A DNA stretch of 6,590 bases from CAZUCD01 sp964618855 (GTDB lineage Bacteria > Sumerlaeota > Sumerlaeia > SLMS01 > JANRJK01): positions 1 through 6,590 of the forward strand of contig CAZUCD010000185.1 of NCBI GenBank assembly GCA_964618855.1. The letters run 5' to 3'. This document shows, one piece after another, positions 1-5,818 of this stretch. Numbering within the stretch: position 1 is the stretch's first letter; each line of letters begins with the position of its first letter. The translations under genes were made by a program, and so were the position numbers. The notes beneath the pieces were generated by a model. It was not told the DNA's origin. It saw nothing but the letters and a program-made list of their open reading frames with translations, and made no database searches.

Positions 1-1
1 T

Positions 2-1555
2 GAGACTGAGACGTACTCCTCCTATTGGCTCAAGGATTACACCAAGCTGTACGACGGCTGGACATGCGGGTTCGAACTGCCCCCCGACTATGAGGAGACG
101 CAGTCCGAGGCGGACAAGGCGGGCGAAAAGGTCGCCAATGGCCTGACGCTCCGCCAGTACCGGCTCGCATGCGCCGCCACCGGCGAGTACACGGCCTTCC
201 ACGGCGGGACGGCCGCACTCGGCCAGGCCGCCATCGTCACCATGATGAACCGCGTGAACCAGGTGTACGAGCGCGACGTGTGCGTCCGCATGAACCTCGT
301 CGCAAACAACATCAACCTCGTGTATACCTCCTCCGGTTCCGACCCCTACACGAACAGCGACGGCGTCACGATGCTCACGCAAAACCAGAACAACGTGACC
401 ACCGTCATCGGAAGCGCAAACTATGACATCGGCCACGTCGTCTCGACGGGCGGTGGCGGCATCGCCGGGCTCGGCGTCGTGTGCAACAGCACGAACAAGG
501 CACGCGGCGTCACCGGCAGCCCAAGCCCGACGGGTGACGCCTTCTGGATCGACTACGTCGCCCATGAGATGGGTCACCAGTGGAACTGCCCCCACACCTT
601 CAACGGGAACGACGCCAACTGCGGCGGCAACCGCAACGCGGCGACTGCATACGAAATCGGCTCGGGCTCCACAATCATGGCCTACGCCGGGATCTGCTCC
701 CCGAACAACTTGCAGTCAACCAGCGATGACTACTTCATCCACGACTCGCTGGAGAAGATCGTCGCATTCACCAGCAGCGGCGGCGGCTCAAGCTGCGCCT
801 CAGCCTCCGCGACGGGCAACAACTTGCCGAGCGTGTCCATCGTCGGCACCGCAGCGGCGCTCCCGGTCAACACCCCCTTCACCCTGACGGCAACGGGTTC
901 CGACGCGGACGCGGGCGACACGCTGACCTTCTGCTGGGACACCCGCAGCCTGGGCGCCGCCACTTCGCTCGCCGCGGCCGACAACGGAACCAGCCCGATC
1001 AACCGGTCCCGCGACCCGTTGCTCTCGGGTTCGCGCACGGTGCCGCCGCTTGCGAACATCATCGCAAATTCCACCACGACCCAGGACAAGTACCCGGCCG
1101 CGAACCGCAGCAACTACACATGGCGCGTGTACGTTCGCGACAACAAGGCAGGTGGCGGCGCCATCAACTCAGCCGACATCGCCCTCACCGTCACGAACAC
1201 CGCCGGCCCGTTCACCATCTCGGCGCCGAACACGACCGGGATCACCTGGACGACCTCCCCGCAGACGGTCACCTGGAACGTTGCCAACACCAACATCGCC
1301 CCGGTGAACGTCACGAACGTGCGCATCCTCCTCTCCACGGACGGCGGCAACACCTTCCCGACGGAGCTGGTGGCGAGCACGGCAAACGACGGGACCGAGG
1401 ACGTCACCCTTCCCACGACGAACAGCGCAACCTGCCGCATCAAGGTCGAGGCGATCGGCAACTTCTTCTGGGACATGAGCAACGCCAACTTCACCATCAA
1501 CTACACGGCACCGTCGGCGGTCGCCGAGTGGACCGAGTTCGACGCCGCGAAGTAA
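2..1555 (+). CDS. Reprolysin-like (M12B-type) secreted zinc metallopeptidase, 5'-truncated
   Basis: The reading frame is open from the left edge, so the start codon and any signal peptide lie outside; 517 residues are visible. The catalytic domain starts near visible residue 52 (RQYRLACAATGEYTAF) and contains the zinc site HEMGHQWNCPHTF at residues 188-200, with H188, H192 and H198 as metal ligands and E189 as catalytic base. A Met-turn, STIMAYAGIC, follows at about residues 223-232 with M226. This order identifies a metzincin of the bacterial reprolysin-like group, predicted to hydrolyse proteins outside the cell. After about residue 280 come Ig/fibronectin-like beta domains, including a segment around FTISAPNTTGITW and ILLSTDGGNTFP that is common at the C-terminus of such exoproteases. 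No C-terminal sorting signal is obvious; the protein ends EWTEFDAAK. The usual metzincin Gly at position 8 of the zinc motif is Asn. It converges on the ribosomal operon and has no evident functional link to it. Confidence 0.92.
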   Translation, partial: ETETYSSYWLKDYTKLYDGWTCGFELPPDYEETQSEADKAGEKVANGLTLRQYRLACAATGEYTAFHGGTAALGQAAIVTMMNRVNQVYERDVCVRMNLVANNINLVYTSSGSDPYTNSDGVTMLTQNQNNVTTVIGSANYDIGHVVSTGGGGIAGLGVVCNSTNKARGVTGSPSPTGDAFWIDYVAHEMGHQWNCPHTFNGNDANCGGNRNAATAYEIGSGSTIMAYAGICSPNNLQSTSDDYFIHDSLEKIVAFTSSGGGSSCASASATGNNLPSVSIVGTAAALPVNTPFTLTATGSDADAGDTLTFCWDTRSLGAATSLAAADNGTSPINRSRDPLLSGSRTVPPLANIIANSTTTQDKYPAANRSNYTWRVYVRDNKAGGGAINSADIALTVTNTAGPFTISAPNTTGITWTTSPQTVTWNVANTNIAPVNVTNVRILLSTDGGNTFPTELVASTANDGTEDVTLPTTNSATCRIKVEAIGNFFWDMSNANFTINYTAPSAVAEWTEFDAAK

Positions 1556-1583
1556 TCGGAGCCGAAACCCTCGGGATCAACCC

Positions 1584-1620
1584 GCCCCCGTCCGCCACGA
1601 GCGGACGGGGGCATTTTCTT
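1584..1620 (+). terminator. Rho-independent terminator of the metallopeptidase gene
   Basis: A perfect 12-bp GC-rich stem (1584-1595 with 1601-1612) closes a CACGA loop and is followed by ATTTTCTT. It starts 28 nt after the peptidase stop codon and is oriented to end plus-strand transcription. Confidence 0.93.
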
Positions 1621-1680
1621 GTCCGGCATGCCCCGGGGTCGCCTCTGGTCCCCGGCTTCCGGACCCCACTCAAACGAATT

Positions 1681-1704
1681 CGGGCGCCCCTTTCGGGGCG
1701 CCCG
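1681..1704 (-). terminator. Terminator hairpin of the rplJ-rplL transcript
   Basis: A perfect 10-bp stem (1681-1690 with 1695-1704) reads on the minus strand as CGGGCGCCCC, a GAAA tetraloop and the complement. It begins 38 nt past the rplL stop codon. The following minus-strand bases (AATTCGTTTGAG) form only a weak, interrupted U-tract, so efficiency is uncertain, but position and stem strength fit the end of the ribosomal operon. The spacing between it and the opposing peptidase terminator is about 60 bp. Confidence 0.75.
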
Positions 1705-1742
1705 GACTTCGATCACGCGTGCGGCGCGGGGCCGCGGCGGGA

Positions 1743-2126
<384 letters not shown>

Positions 2127-2156
2127 GGGAGTGTTTCTGTCCTTGGTGTTGGTGTC

Positions 2157-2173
2157 CGGGGCGGGATGCCCCG
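2157..2173 (-). other. Small hairpin in the rplJ-rplL spacer
   Basis: Within the 90-nt spacer, CGGGGC pairs with GCCCCG around a 5-nt loop (6 bp, 2157-2162 with 2168-2173). No U-tract follows, so it is not an intrinsic terminator. It may be a processing or stability element that helps set the excess of L7/L12 over L10. That role is inference only. Confidence 0.4.
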
Positions 2174-2216
2174 AGGTCGAGTGTTGTCGGTTTCCCGCGT
2201 TGCCCTTGGGGTGCGG

Positions 2217-2783
2217 TCAGGCCGCGCCTTCGAGCTTCCGCTTGTACGCGTCCACCGCGTACACGACCTTTCCTGCCGCCTGGTTGAGCGCGTAGACGAG
2301 CTTCGTGGCGGGGGCGTTGATGCTGCCCACGAGGCGTGCGAGGAGCTCCTCGCGCGATGCCATCTTGCTCAGCATCTCGACCTGCTTTGCGTCGAGCGCC
2401 TTGCCTTCGAAGAACCCGCCCTTCACCACCAGCTTCTCCTCGGAGCCCTTTGCGGCTTCGATCAGGAGCTTGGCCGGCGTGATCGGGTCGTCGATGCCCA
2501 CGAAAAGGACCGACGGTCCCTTCAGCAGCTTCTCGATCGCCTTGCGGTCGTAGCCTTTGCGCTCGAGCGCGAGGCCCAGGAGCCGGTTCTTGGCGACCTT
2601 CACCTCGACCCGGTTCGCGCGCATCTTCGCCCGCATCTTCGTGATCGCGTCCACCGTCATCCCCTTGTTGTCAGCCAGGAGGAAGCCATTGCCGTGTGAC
2701 AGCATTGCCTCCATCTTGCCGATGACGAGGTTCTTCGGTGCGCGACCGCGACGCTTTGTCGGCGTCTTGCCTAGTTTGGCCAT
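2217..2783 (-). CDS. rplJ: 50S ribosomal protein L10
   Basis: The product, 188 aa, is the stalk base protein that binds 23S rRNA and carries L7/L12 dimers. The complex also represses its own mRNA. Family features include the N-terminal globular part with FLLADNKGMTVDAITKMRAKMRANRVEVKVAKNRLLGLAL and the middle part GPSVLFVGIDDPITPAKLLIEAAK (about residues 92-115), then VVKGGFFEGKALD. A long C-terminal helix (VYALNQAAGKVVYAVDAYKRKLEGAA) supplies L7/L12 docking sites. It is longer than E. coli L10 (165 aa), partly because of a basic N-terminal extension (MAKLGKTPTKRRGRAPKNL). The start is fixed by a strong Shine-Dalgarno, AAAGGTGGTGA, at 2791-2801 with 7-nt spacing. A 302-nt leader precedes it. 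Confidence 0.97.
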   Translation of the reverse strand: MAKLGKTPTKRRGRAPKNLVIGKMEAMLSHGNGFLLADNKGMTVDAITKMRAKMRANRVEVKVAKNRLLGLALERKGYDRKAIEKLLKGPSVLFVGIDDPITPAKLLIEAAKGSEEKLVVKGGFFEGKALDAKQVEMLSKMASREELLARLVGSINAPATKLVYALNQAAGKVVYAVDAYKRKLEGAA

Positions 2784-2790
2784 GCGTTTC

Positions 2791-2801
2791 TCACCACCTT
2801 T
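2791..2801 (-). promoter_or_regulatory. Ribosome binding site of rplJ
   Basis: AAAGGTGGTGA is a long match to the 16S anti-Shine-Dalgarno, placed 7 nt before the rplJ ATG. It supports that ATG, and so the basic N-terminal extension, over internal starts. Confidence 0.85.
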
Positions 2802-2877
2802 CTTCCGCGCCGGATTTGTCCCTCGACGGATCCGGCGACGGAAGGGGGCCCCGCATGGACGACAGGGGGGAAACCTT

Positions 2878-2972
2878 CACGACTTCGGGACCTCGGCAGG
2901 CGCGCCCCCACGGGCGGTTTAGGGATGGCCGGGGCCATCCACCTGCTGTCTTGGGCACCACGTGTGGCGCTT
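2878..2972 (-). promoter_or_regulatory. Ribosomal protein L10 mRNA leader (L10(L12)4 autoregulatory site)
   Basis: The minus strand contains AAGACAGCAGGT (2952-2941) and CCTGCCGAGG (2900-2891), the two conserved strands of the L10 leader that pair through GCAGG/CCUGC. Between them lie two arms: a 7-8 bp hairpin GGATGGCC/GGCCATCC (2923-2940) and a 5-bp hairpin CGCCC/GGGCG (2903-2916). Just upstream is another stem, GCGCCA/TGGTGC (2955-2970). In well-studied bacteria the L10(L12)4 complex binds this structure and blocks rplJ (and coupled rplL) translation or transcription. Position upstream of rplJ fits. Outer limits are approximate, and I see no clear U-tracted attenuator between the core and the rplJ ribosome binding site. 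Confidence 0.88.
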
Positions 2973-3085
2973 TTTGGGTACTTCCTGAAAACCCTGCTGA
3001 TCATGGAGCGCCGGGCTTCGAGTTCCGGGCCCGGGTCGGTGATTTCGACCCCGCAACCCGGCGCCCATCGCCCGACACCCGATTG

Positions 3086-3778
3086 TCAGATCGTCGAGAC
3101 CGGCTCGATGCGGATGCCGGGGCTCATCGTCGAGTGGAGCGAGACCGTCTTCATGTAGGTGCCCTTGGCGGCCGAGGGGCGCGCCTTCGCGATGGCGTCC
3201 ATCACGGCGGAGATGTTCTCCGCGAGCTGTTCCTTGGTGAAGGAAATCTTGCCGACGACGACGTGGATGTTCGCGAGGCGGTCGAGCTTGTACTCGACGC
3301 GGCCCGCCTTGAGCGCGTTGATCGCGCCCTTGATGTCCATCGTGACGGTGCCGGCCTTCGGGTTCGGCATCAGGTTGCGCGGCCCGAGGACCTTGCCGAG
3401 CTTGCCGACGTCGCGCATCATGTCCGGCGTGGCGATGGCGGCGTCGAAGTCGAGGAAGCCATCGAGGACGCGCTGGACAAGGTCCGGGCCGCCGGCGACA
3501 TCCGCGCCCGACTCCTCCGCCTCGCGCAGCTTGTCGCCCTTGGCGAACACCGCCACGCGGACCTTCTTGCCGGTGCCGTGCGGGAGCGCGACCGTGCCGC
3601 GCACCTGCTGGTCCGCCTGGCGCGGGTCGACGCCCATGCGCAGGTCCAGGTTCACCGTCTCGTCAAACTTCGCGTACGCGACCTTCTTGAGGACTTCGAC
3701 CGCATCGGTCACCGAGTGGAGCTTCTTGCCGTCCACGAGCTTGACGCGGTTGCGGTAGTTCTTTCCGTGCTTGGGCAT
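3086..3778 (-). CDS. rplA: 50S ribosomal protein L1
   Basis: The 230-aa product is of the family's usual length. L1 binds 23S rRNA helices 76-78, forms the mobile L1 stalk that guides deacylated tRNA out of the E site, and is a translational repressor of its own mRNA. Two-domain L1 features are present: N-terminal MPKHGKNYRNRVKLVDGKK and AVEVLKKVAYAKFDETVNLDLRMGVDPRQADQQVRGTVALPHGTGK. The central domain contains ATPDMMRDVGKLGKVLGP followed by RNLMPNPKAGTVT, the highly conserved L1 signature region. The C-terminal strand (MKTVSLHSTMSPGIRIE) returns to domain I. GGAG at 3787-3790 lies 8 nt before the ATG. A 23S-like L1-binding structure abuts this ribosome binding site. Confidence 0.98.
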   Translation of the reverse strand: MPKHGKNYRNRVKLVDGKKLHSVTDAVEVLKKVAYAKFDETVNLDLRMGVDPRQADQQVRGTVALPHGTGKKVRVAVFAKGDKLREAEESGADVAGGPDLVQRVLDGFLDFDAAIATPDMMRDVGKLGKVLGPRNLMPNPKAGTVTMDIKGAINALKAGRVEYKLDRLANIHVVVGKISFTKEQLAENISAVMDAIAKARPSAAKGTYMKTVSLHSTMSPGIRIEPVSTI

Positions 3779-3790
3779 TTTGCCAACTCC

Positions 3791-3837
3791 GTGTGGTTCA
3801 AGCGGCCCGGTGCGGCTGGCGCTGCGGGCCTCCCACG
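3791..3837 (-). promoter_or_regulatory. L1-binding mRNA structure (23S helix 76-77 mimic) controlling rplA
   Basis: On the minus strand, GTGGGAGGCCCG (3836-3825) can fold with CGGGCCGCTTGAACCAC (3809-3793). The lower stem is GUGG/CCAC (4 bp) and the upper stem GGCCCG/CGGGCC (6 bp). Between them is an asymmetric internal loop of GA opposite GCUUGAA. As I recall it, the L1-binding helix of bacterial 23S rRNA has GGUGGGAGGCU opposite AGCCGACCUUGAAAUACCACC, that is, the same lower stem, the same GA side and the same CUUGAA element. The 3' arm ends 2 nt from the GGAG of rplA, so bound L1 should block initiation. The assignment rests on this match and on known L1 autoregulation, not on an alignment. 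Confidence 0.82.
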
Positions 3838-3892
3838 TGTGATTGGGGTGCTTGGGTCTGGGGTTCGCGGACTGCGCCGGATGGCGCGCGCG

Positions 3893-4318
3893 CTATGCTT
3901 CGACGTCGAGTCCCATGCTGCGCGCGGTGCCGGCGATCATGCTCTTCGCCGTCTCCAGGTTCGCCGCATTCAGGTCCGCCATCTTCATCTTGGCGATCTC
4001 CTCGATCTGCTTGCCGTTCACCTTGCCGACCTTGTTCTTGTTCGGCACGCCGGAGCCCTTCTCGATCCCCGCCGCCTTGAGGAGCAGGATCGACGCGGGG
4101 GGGGACTTCAGCTCGAACGTGAAGGAGCGGTCCGAGTAGATGGTAATGACGGCGGGTACGATGTACCCTGCCTGGTTCTTGGTGCGGGCGTTGAACTCCT
4201 TGCAGAACTGCATGATGTTCACGCCGTGCTGGCCAAGGGCGGGGCCGACCGGGGGGGCGGGATTCGCCGCACCGGCGGGGCACTGCAGCTTGACCATTGC
4301 CTGGACCTTCTTAGCCAT
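3893..4318 (-). CDS. rplK: 50S ribosomal protein L11
   Basis: The 141-aa product matches normal L11 length. It sits at the GTPase-associated centre (23S helices 43-44) with L10 and supports EF-G, release-factor and stringent-response function. The N-terminal domain holds VKLQCPAGAANPAPPVGPALGQHGVNIMQFCKEFN, including the conserved Pro-rich region that meets elongation factors, and then IVPAVITIYSDRSFTF. A linker SPPASILLLKAAGI leads into the rRNA-binding C-terminal domain, with GKQIEEIAKMKMADLNA and SMIAGTARSMGLDVEA. The start is backed by GGAGAAGG (4323-4330) 4 nt upstream. It lies 40 nt after nusG and 114 nt before rplA. I see no L1-type site upstream of rplK; the candidate is downstream of it. 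Confidence 0.98.
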   Translation of the reverse strand: MAKKVQAMVKLQCPAGAANPAPPVGPALGQHGVNIMQFCKEFNARTKNQAGYIVPAVITIYSDRSFTFELKSPPASILLLKAAGIEKGSGVPNKNKVGKVNGKQIEEIAKMKMADLNAANLETAKSMIAGTARSMGLDVEA

Positions 4319-4358
4319 GTTGCCTTCTCCGTGACCTTGCCCGGCGGGTCGGCCGGGG

Positions 4359-4883
4359 TCAGATAGCTTCCACTTCGAGTACGTTCAGGTCCACGGGCGT
4401 GGCCCTGCCGAAGATCGACACCATCACGCGCAGCCGGGCCTTCTCGAAGTCGATGTCCTCGACCGTGCCCTGGAAGTTCGCGAACGCGCCCTCGATGACC
4501 TTCACCTTGTCACCCTTGCGGAACTTGATCTCCGCCTTGGGCTTGTCCTTCTTGTCCTCGATCAAGTTCAGGATGTTCGCGATCTCCTCGTCGGAGAGCG
4601 GAACCGGCGTGTCCCCGGTTCCGGCGAAACCCGAGACGCCCTTGATCTCCTGGATCGTCTTGAACAGGTCGCTGACCGGATCCATCTGCACGAAGACGTA
4701 GCCGGGCATGAAGTTCCGGCTCCCCTCCTTGCGCTTGGCATCCTTGATCTCGACCGTCTTTTCCTCGGGTATCAGGACCTGGCCAAGGGAGTCGCGCAGC
4801 CCCTCGATGGAGGCGCGGTGCTCGATCTCCTTCTTAACCCTGTTCTCGAAGCTCGAGTAGGTATGGACGGCATACCACTTCAT
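4359..4883 (-). CDS. nusG: Transcription termination/antitermination factor NusG
   Basis: The product (174 aa; E. coli NusG has 181) binds RNA polymerase across the clamp, lowers pausing, and links transcription to Rho or to the ribosome through S10. The NGN domain runs from MKWYAVHTYSSFENRVKKEI through the FMPGYVFVQM strand and GVSGFAGTGDTPVPLSDEE to about residue 110. A lysine-rich linker (EDKKDKPKAEIKFRKGD) leads to the C-terminal KOW domain, VKVIEGAFANFQGTVEDID, then RVMVSIFGRATPVDL. The start chosen is the ATG at 4881-4883, because GGAAAG lies 9 nt upstream and family proteins begin at MKWY-like sequence. An in-frame ATG at 4890-4892 is adjacent to the GGAAAG with no spacing, and one farther up (4931) lacks support. 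A 135-nt spacer separates it from secE. Confidence 0.97.
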   Translation of the reverse strand: MKWYAVHTYSSFENRVKKEIEHRASIEGLRDSLGQVLIPEEKTVEIKDAKRKEGSRNFMPGYVFVQMDPVSDLFKTIQEIKGVSGFAGTGDTPVPLSDEEIANILNLIEDKKDKPKAEIKFRKGDKVKVIEGAFANFQGTVEDIDFEKARLRVMVSIFGRATPVDLNVLEVEAI

Positions 4884-4892
4884 GACACGCAT

Positions 4893-4898
4893 CTTTCC
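4893..4898 (-). promoter_or_regulatory. Ribosome binding site deciding the nusG start
   Basis: GGAAAG on the minus strand is 9 nt from the ATG at 4883 and 0 nt from the ATG at 4892. The spacing favours the downstream start and a protein beginning MKWYAVHTY. Confidence 0.65.
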
Positions 4899-4909
4899 GG
4901 GCTGCCCTC

Positions 4910-4923
4910 GGCGCATGCGCGCC
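4910..4923 (-). other. Short hairpin in the secE-nusG spacer
   Basis: GGCGC and GCGCC pair around GCAT (5 bp) in the 135-nt spacer. No terminator tract follows. The rest of this GC-rich spacer (4884-5018) shows no gene and no clear promoter. Confidence 0.35.
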
Positions 4924-5018
4924 TGCGACAAACCTTGCGGTGATTCCCCGCCCCGATTGGGGGCCGGGATCGTTCAGTCTTGGTTTCGTTCCGGGGAGGC
5001 GGCGTTCGGCGGGGGCCG

Positions 5019-5255
5019 TTACCGCAGGACCGTCTGGAACAGAAGCTCCACACCCTTGCTCAGCGCGCGGTCAAAGATCCCCATCGCGACGGCAATCACG
5101 AAAGTGGCGGAAAGCACCACCGTCGTGTATGTGCGGACCTGTTCCTTCGTGGGCCAGATCACCTTGTCCAATTCCACCTTCACGTTCACGAGATACCCCG
5201 TGAGCGAGGAGAATTGGCGAACGAACCAATTTTGTTGCGCGGCCGCTTCGGCCAT
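5019..5255 (-). CDS. secE: Preprotein translocase subunit SecE (single-span form)
   Basis: This 78-aa inner-membrane protein is the essential clamp subunit of the SecYEG channel. An amphipathic region, YLVNVKVELDKVIWPTKEQVRTYT (residues 21-44), carries the invariant family core with the KVIWPT motif, followed by one membrane segment at about 45-62 (TVVLSATFVIAVAMGIF) and a short tail. E. coli SecE has three spans; the one-span version is the ancestral and most widespread form. The ATG at 5253-5255 has AGGAG at 5263-5267 with 7-nt spacing, so the longer upstream frame reading MCQLPRTS is rejected. It lies between tRNA-Trp and nusG, the usual bacterial arrangement. Confidence 0.96.
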   Translation of the reverse strand: MAEAAAQQNWFVRQFSSLTGYLVNVKVELDKVIWPTKEQVRTYTTVVLSATFVIAVAMGIFDRALSKGVELLFQTVLR

Positions 5256-5262
5256 TGCGCCA

Positions 5263-5267
5263 CTCCT
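5263..5267 (-). promoter_or_regulatory. Ribosome binding site deciding the secE start
   Basis: AGGAG on the minus strand lies 7 nt before the ATG at 5255, selecting the protein that begins MAEAAAQQNW. Confidence 0.8.
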
Positions 5268-5274
5268 GGTTCTC

Positions 5275-5309
5275 CTGCCCGCCGCACCGATCACGCTGGT
5301 GCGCGGCAG
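5275..5309 (-). other. Bulged hairpin between tRNA-Trp and secE
   Basis: On the minus strand CTGCC-GC-GCACC pairs with GGTGC-GC-GGCAG around a 9-nt loop, giving about 12 bp with two single-G bulges. It starts about 20 nt after the tRNA CCA and ends 7 nt before the secE Shine-Dalgarno. No U-tract follows, so it is not a terminator. A processing or 5'-end protective role for the secE mRNA, after the tRNA is cut away, is plausible but unproven. Confidence 0.5.
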
Positions 5310-5328
5310 TTGGCACATCGTACTGCTT

Positions 5329-5404
5329 TGGCAGGGGCGGAGGGACTCGAACCCCCAGCCTTCGGTTTTGGAGACCGACGCTCAACCAATAGAGCTACGC
5401 CCCT
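5329..5404 (-). tRNA. trnW: tRNA-Trp (anticodon CCA), 3' CCA encoded
   Basis: The 76-nt minus-strand sequence folds as a full cloverleaf. The acceptor stem AGGGGCG/CGCCCCT has 7 perfect pairs, the D stem is GCTC/GAGC with an 8-nt loop, and the anticodon stem is TCGGT/ACCGA with loop CTCCAAA (anticodon CCA). There is a 5-nt variable region, and the T stem GGGGG/CCCTC (one G-U pair) has loop TTCGAGT. The discriminator is G, as expected for bacterial tRNA-Trp, and the terminal CCA is encoded (5331-5329). It lies immediately upstream of secE and is probably the first transcribed gene of the cluster. tuf, often found upstream of this tRNA, is absent. Confidence 0.98.
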
Positions 5405-5740
5405 GCACCACACCCGCGCACGGTCCCCAAGGGTTCCGCACGCGAAGCGCGGCATGCAAGGACACCACCCCCGGTCAGCGCAAGCCCAAAGCGACCGCCT
5501 TGAACCGCGTTCCCCCGGATGACGCCCCGCAAACGGATCCTCCCAGCACCTTCCATGCCCCTGTCGCCAACGCGCCTGAACCGAGTTCCGCCCCGGGGGC
5601 GCGATCGTCCCCGCCGATGCCGCGCCAAGCCAGCGCCTGCAACGCTCCTCTCCCCCTTGGGGTGTGTCGCCCTGACCCGCCCGCTGCGCCGCATTGCCCC
5701 GAGGAACGCACAATACGGAACCCTCACCCCGGAAAATACT

Positions 5741-5750
5741 TGTTATAACA
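5741..5750. promoter_or_regulatory. Palindromic extended -10 / possible operator upstream of the pirin gene
   Basis: TGTTATAACA is a perfect 10-bp palindrome in an otherwise GC-rich region. It contains an extended -10 element (TG-n-TATAAC) on both strands. On the plus strand it would start transcription near 5756, about 60 nt before the pirin ATG; no good -35 is visible, as is common with extended -10 promoters. The symmetry also suits a dimeric repressor site. Promoter use is more likely than not; operator function is inference. Confidence 0.5.
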
Positions 5751-5804
5751 GGCAATTCGTGCCCCCCGCGTCCTTGGCACCGATCCTGCCCCCGGGTTCA
5801 AGGC

Positions 5805-5811
5805 AAGGAGG
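5805..5811 (+). promoter_or_regulatory. Ribosome binding site deciding the pirin start
   Basis: AAGGAGG, a near-ideal Shine-Dalgarno, lies 7 nt before the ATG at 5819. It rules out the 100-codon in-frame extension reaching back to 5519. Confidence 0.9.
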
Positions 5812-5818
5812 CAGGACC

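Larger units (their letters stand above)
5405..5818. other. Divergent non-coding region between tRNA-Trp and the pirin gene
   Basis: These 414 bases separate two outward-facing units and must hold promoters for both. Frames crossing it give low-complexity Pro/Arg-rich translations typical of GC-rich non-coding DNA. The only AT-rich island is at about 5731-5757. I find no convincing -35/-10 pair close to the tRNA on the minus strand, so the promoter of the tRNA-secE-nusG transcript is not located. Confidence 0.6.

Noticed and set aside
2738..4366. A 542-codon plus-strand open frame
   Set aside because: It runs antisense across rplJ (5' end), rplA and rplK, which are unmistakable on the minus strand. 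Its Arg/Asp/Val/Leu-rich translation is the usual shadow of GC-rich genes.
4884..4931. Sixteen-residue extension of NusG (MSQARMRRGQPGKMRV)
   Set aside because: NusG proteins begin near MKWY, and the GGAAAG is correctly spaced only for the ATG at 4883.
5256..5318. Upstream start for SecE (MCQLPRTSVIGAAG)
   Set aside because: The frame runs through the tRNA-secE spacer hairpin and ignores the AGGAG that precedes the ATG at 5255.
4882..5748. A 288-codon plus-strand frame over secE, tRNA-Trp and the upstream region
   Set aside because: It includes the tRNA in antisense (GRRDSNPQP is the well-known spurious translation of tRNA complements) and is not a gene.
5519..5818. In-frame 100-residue N-terminal extension of the pirin protein
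   Set aside because: Pro/Arg-rich and unlike the family. The ATG at 5819 has an ideal AAGGAGG 7 nt upstream and gives the exact family length of 231 aa.
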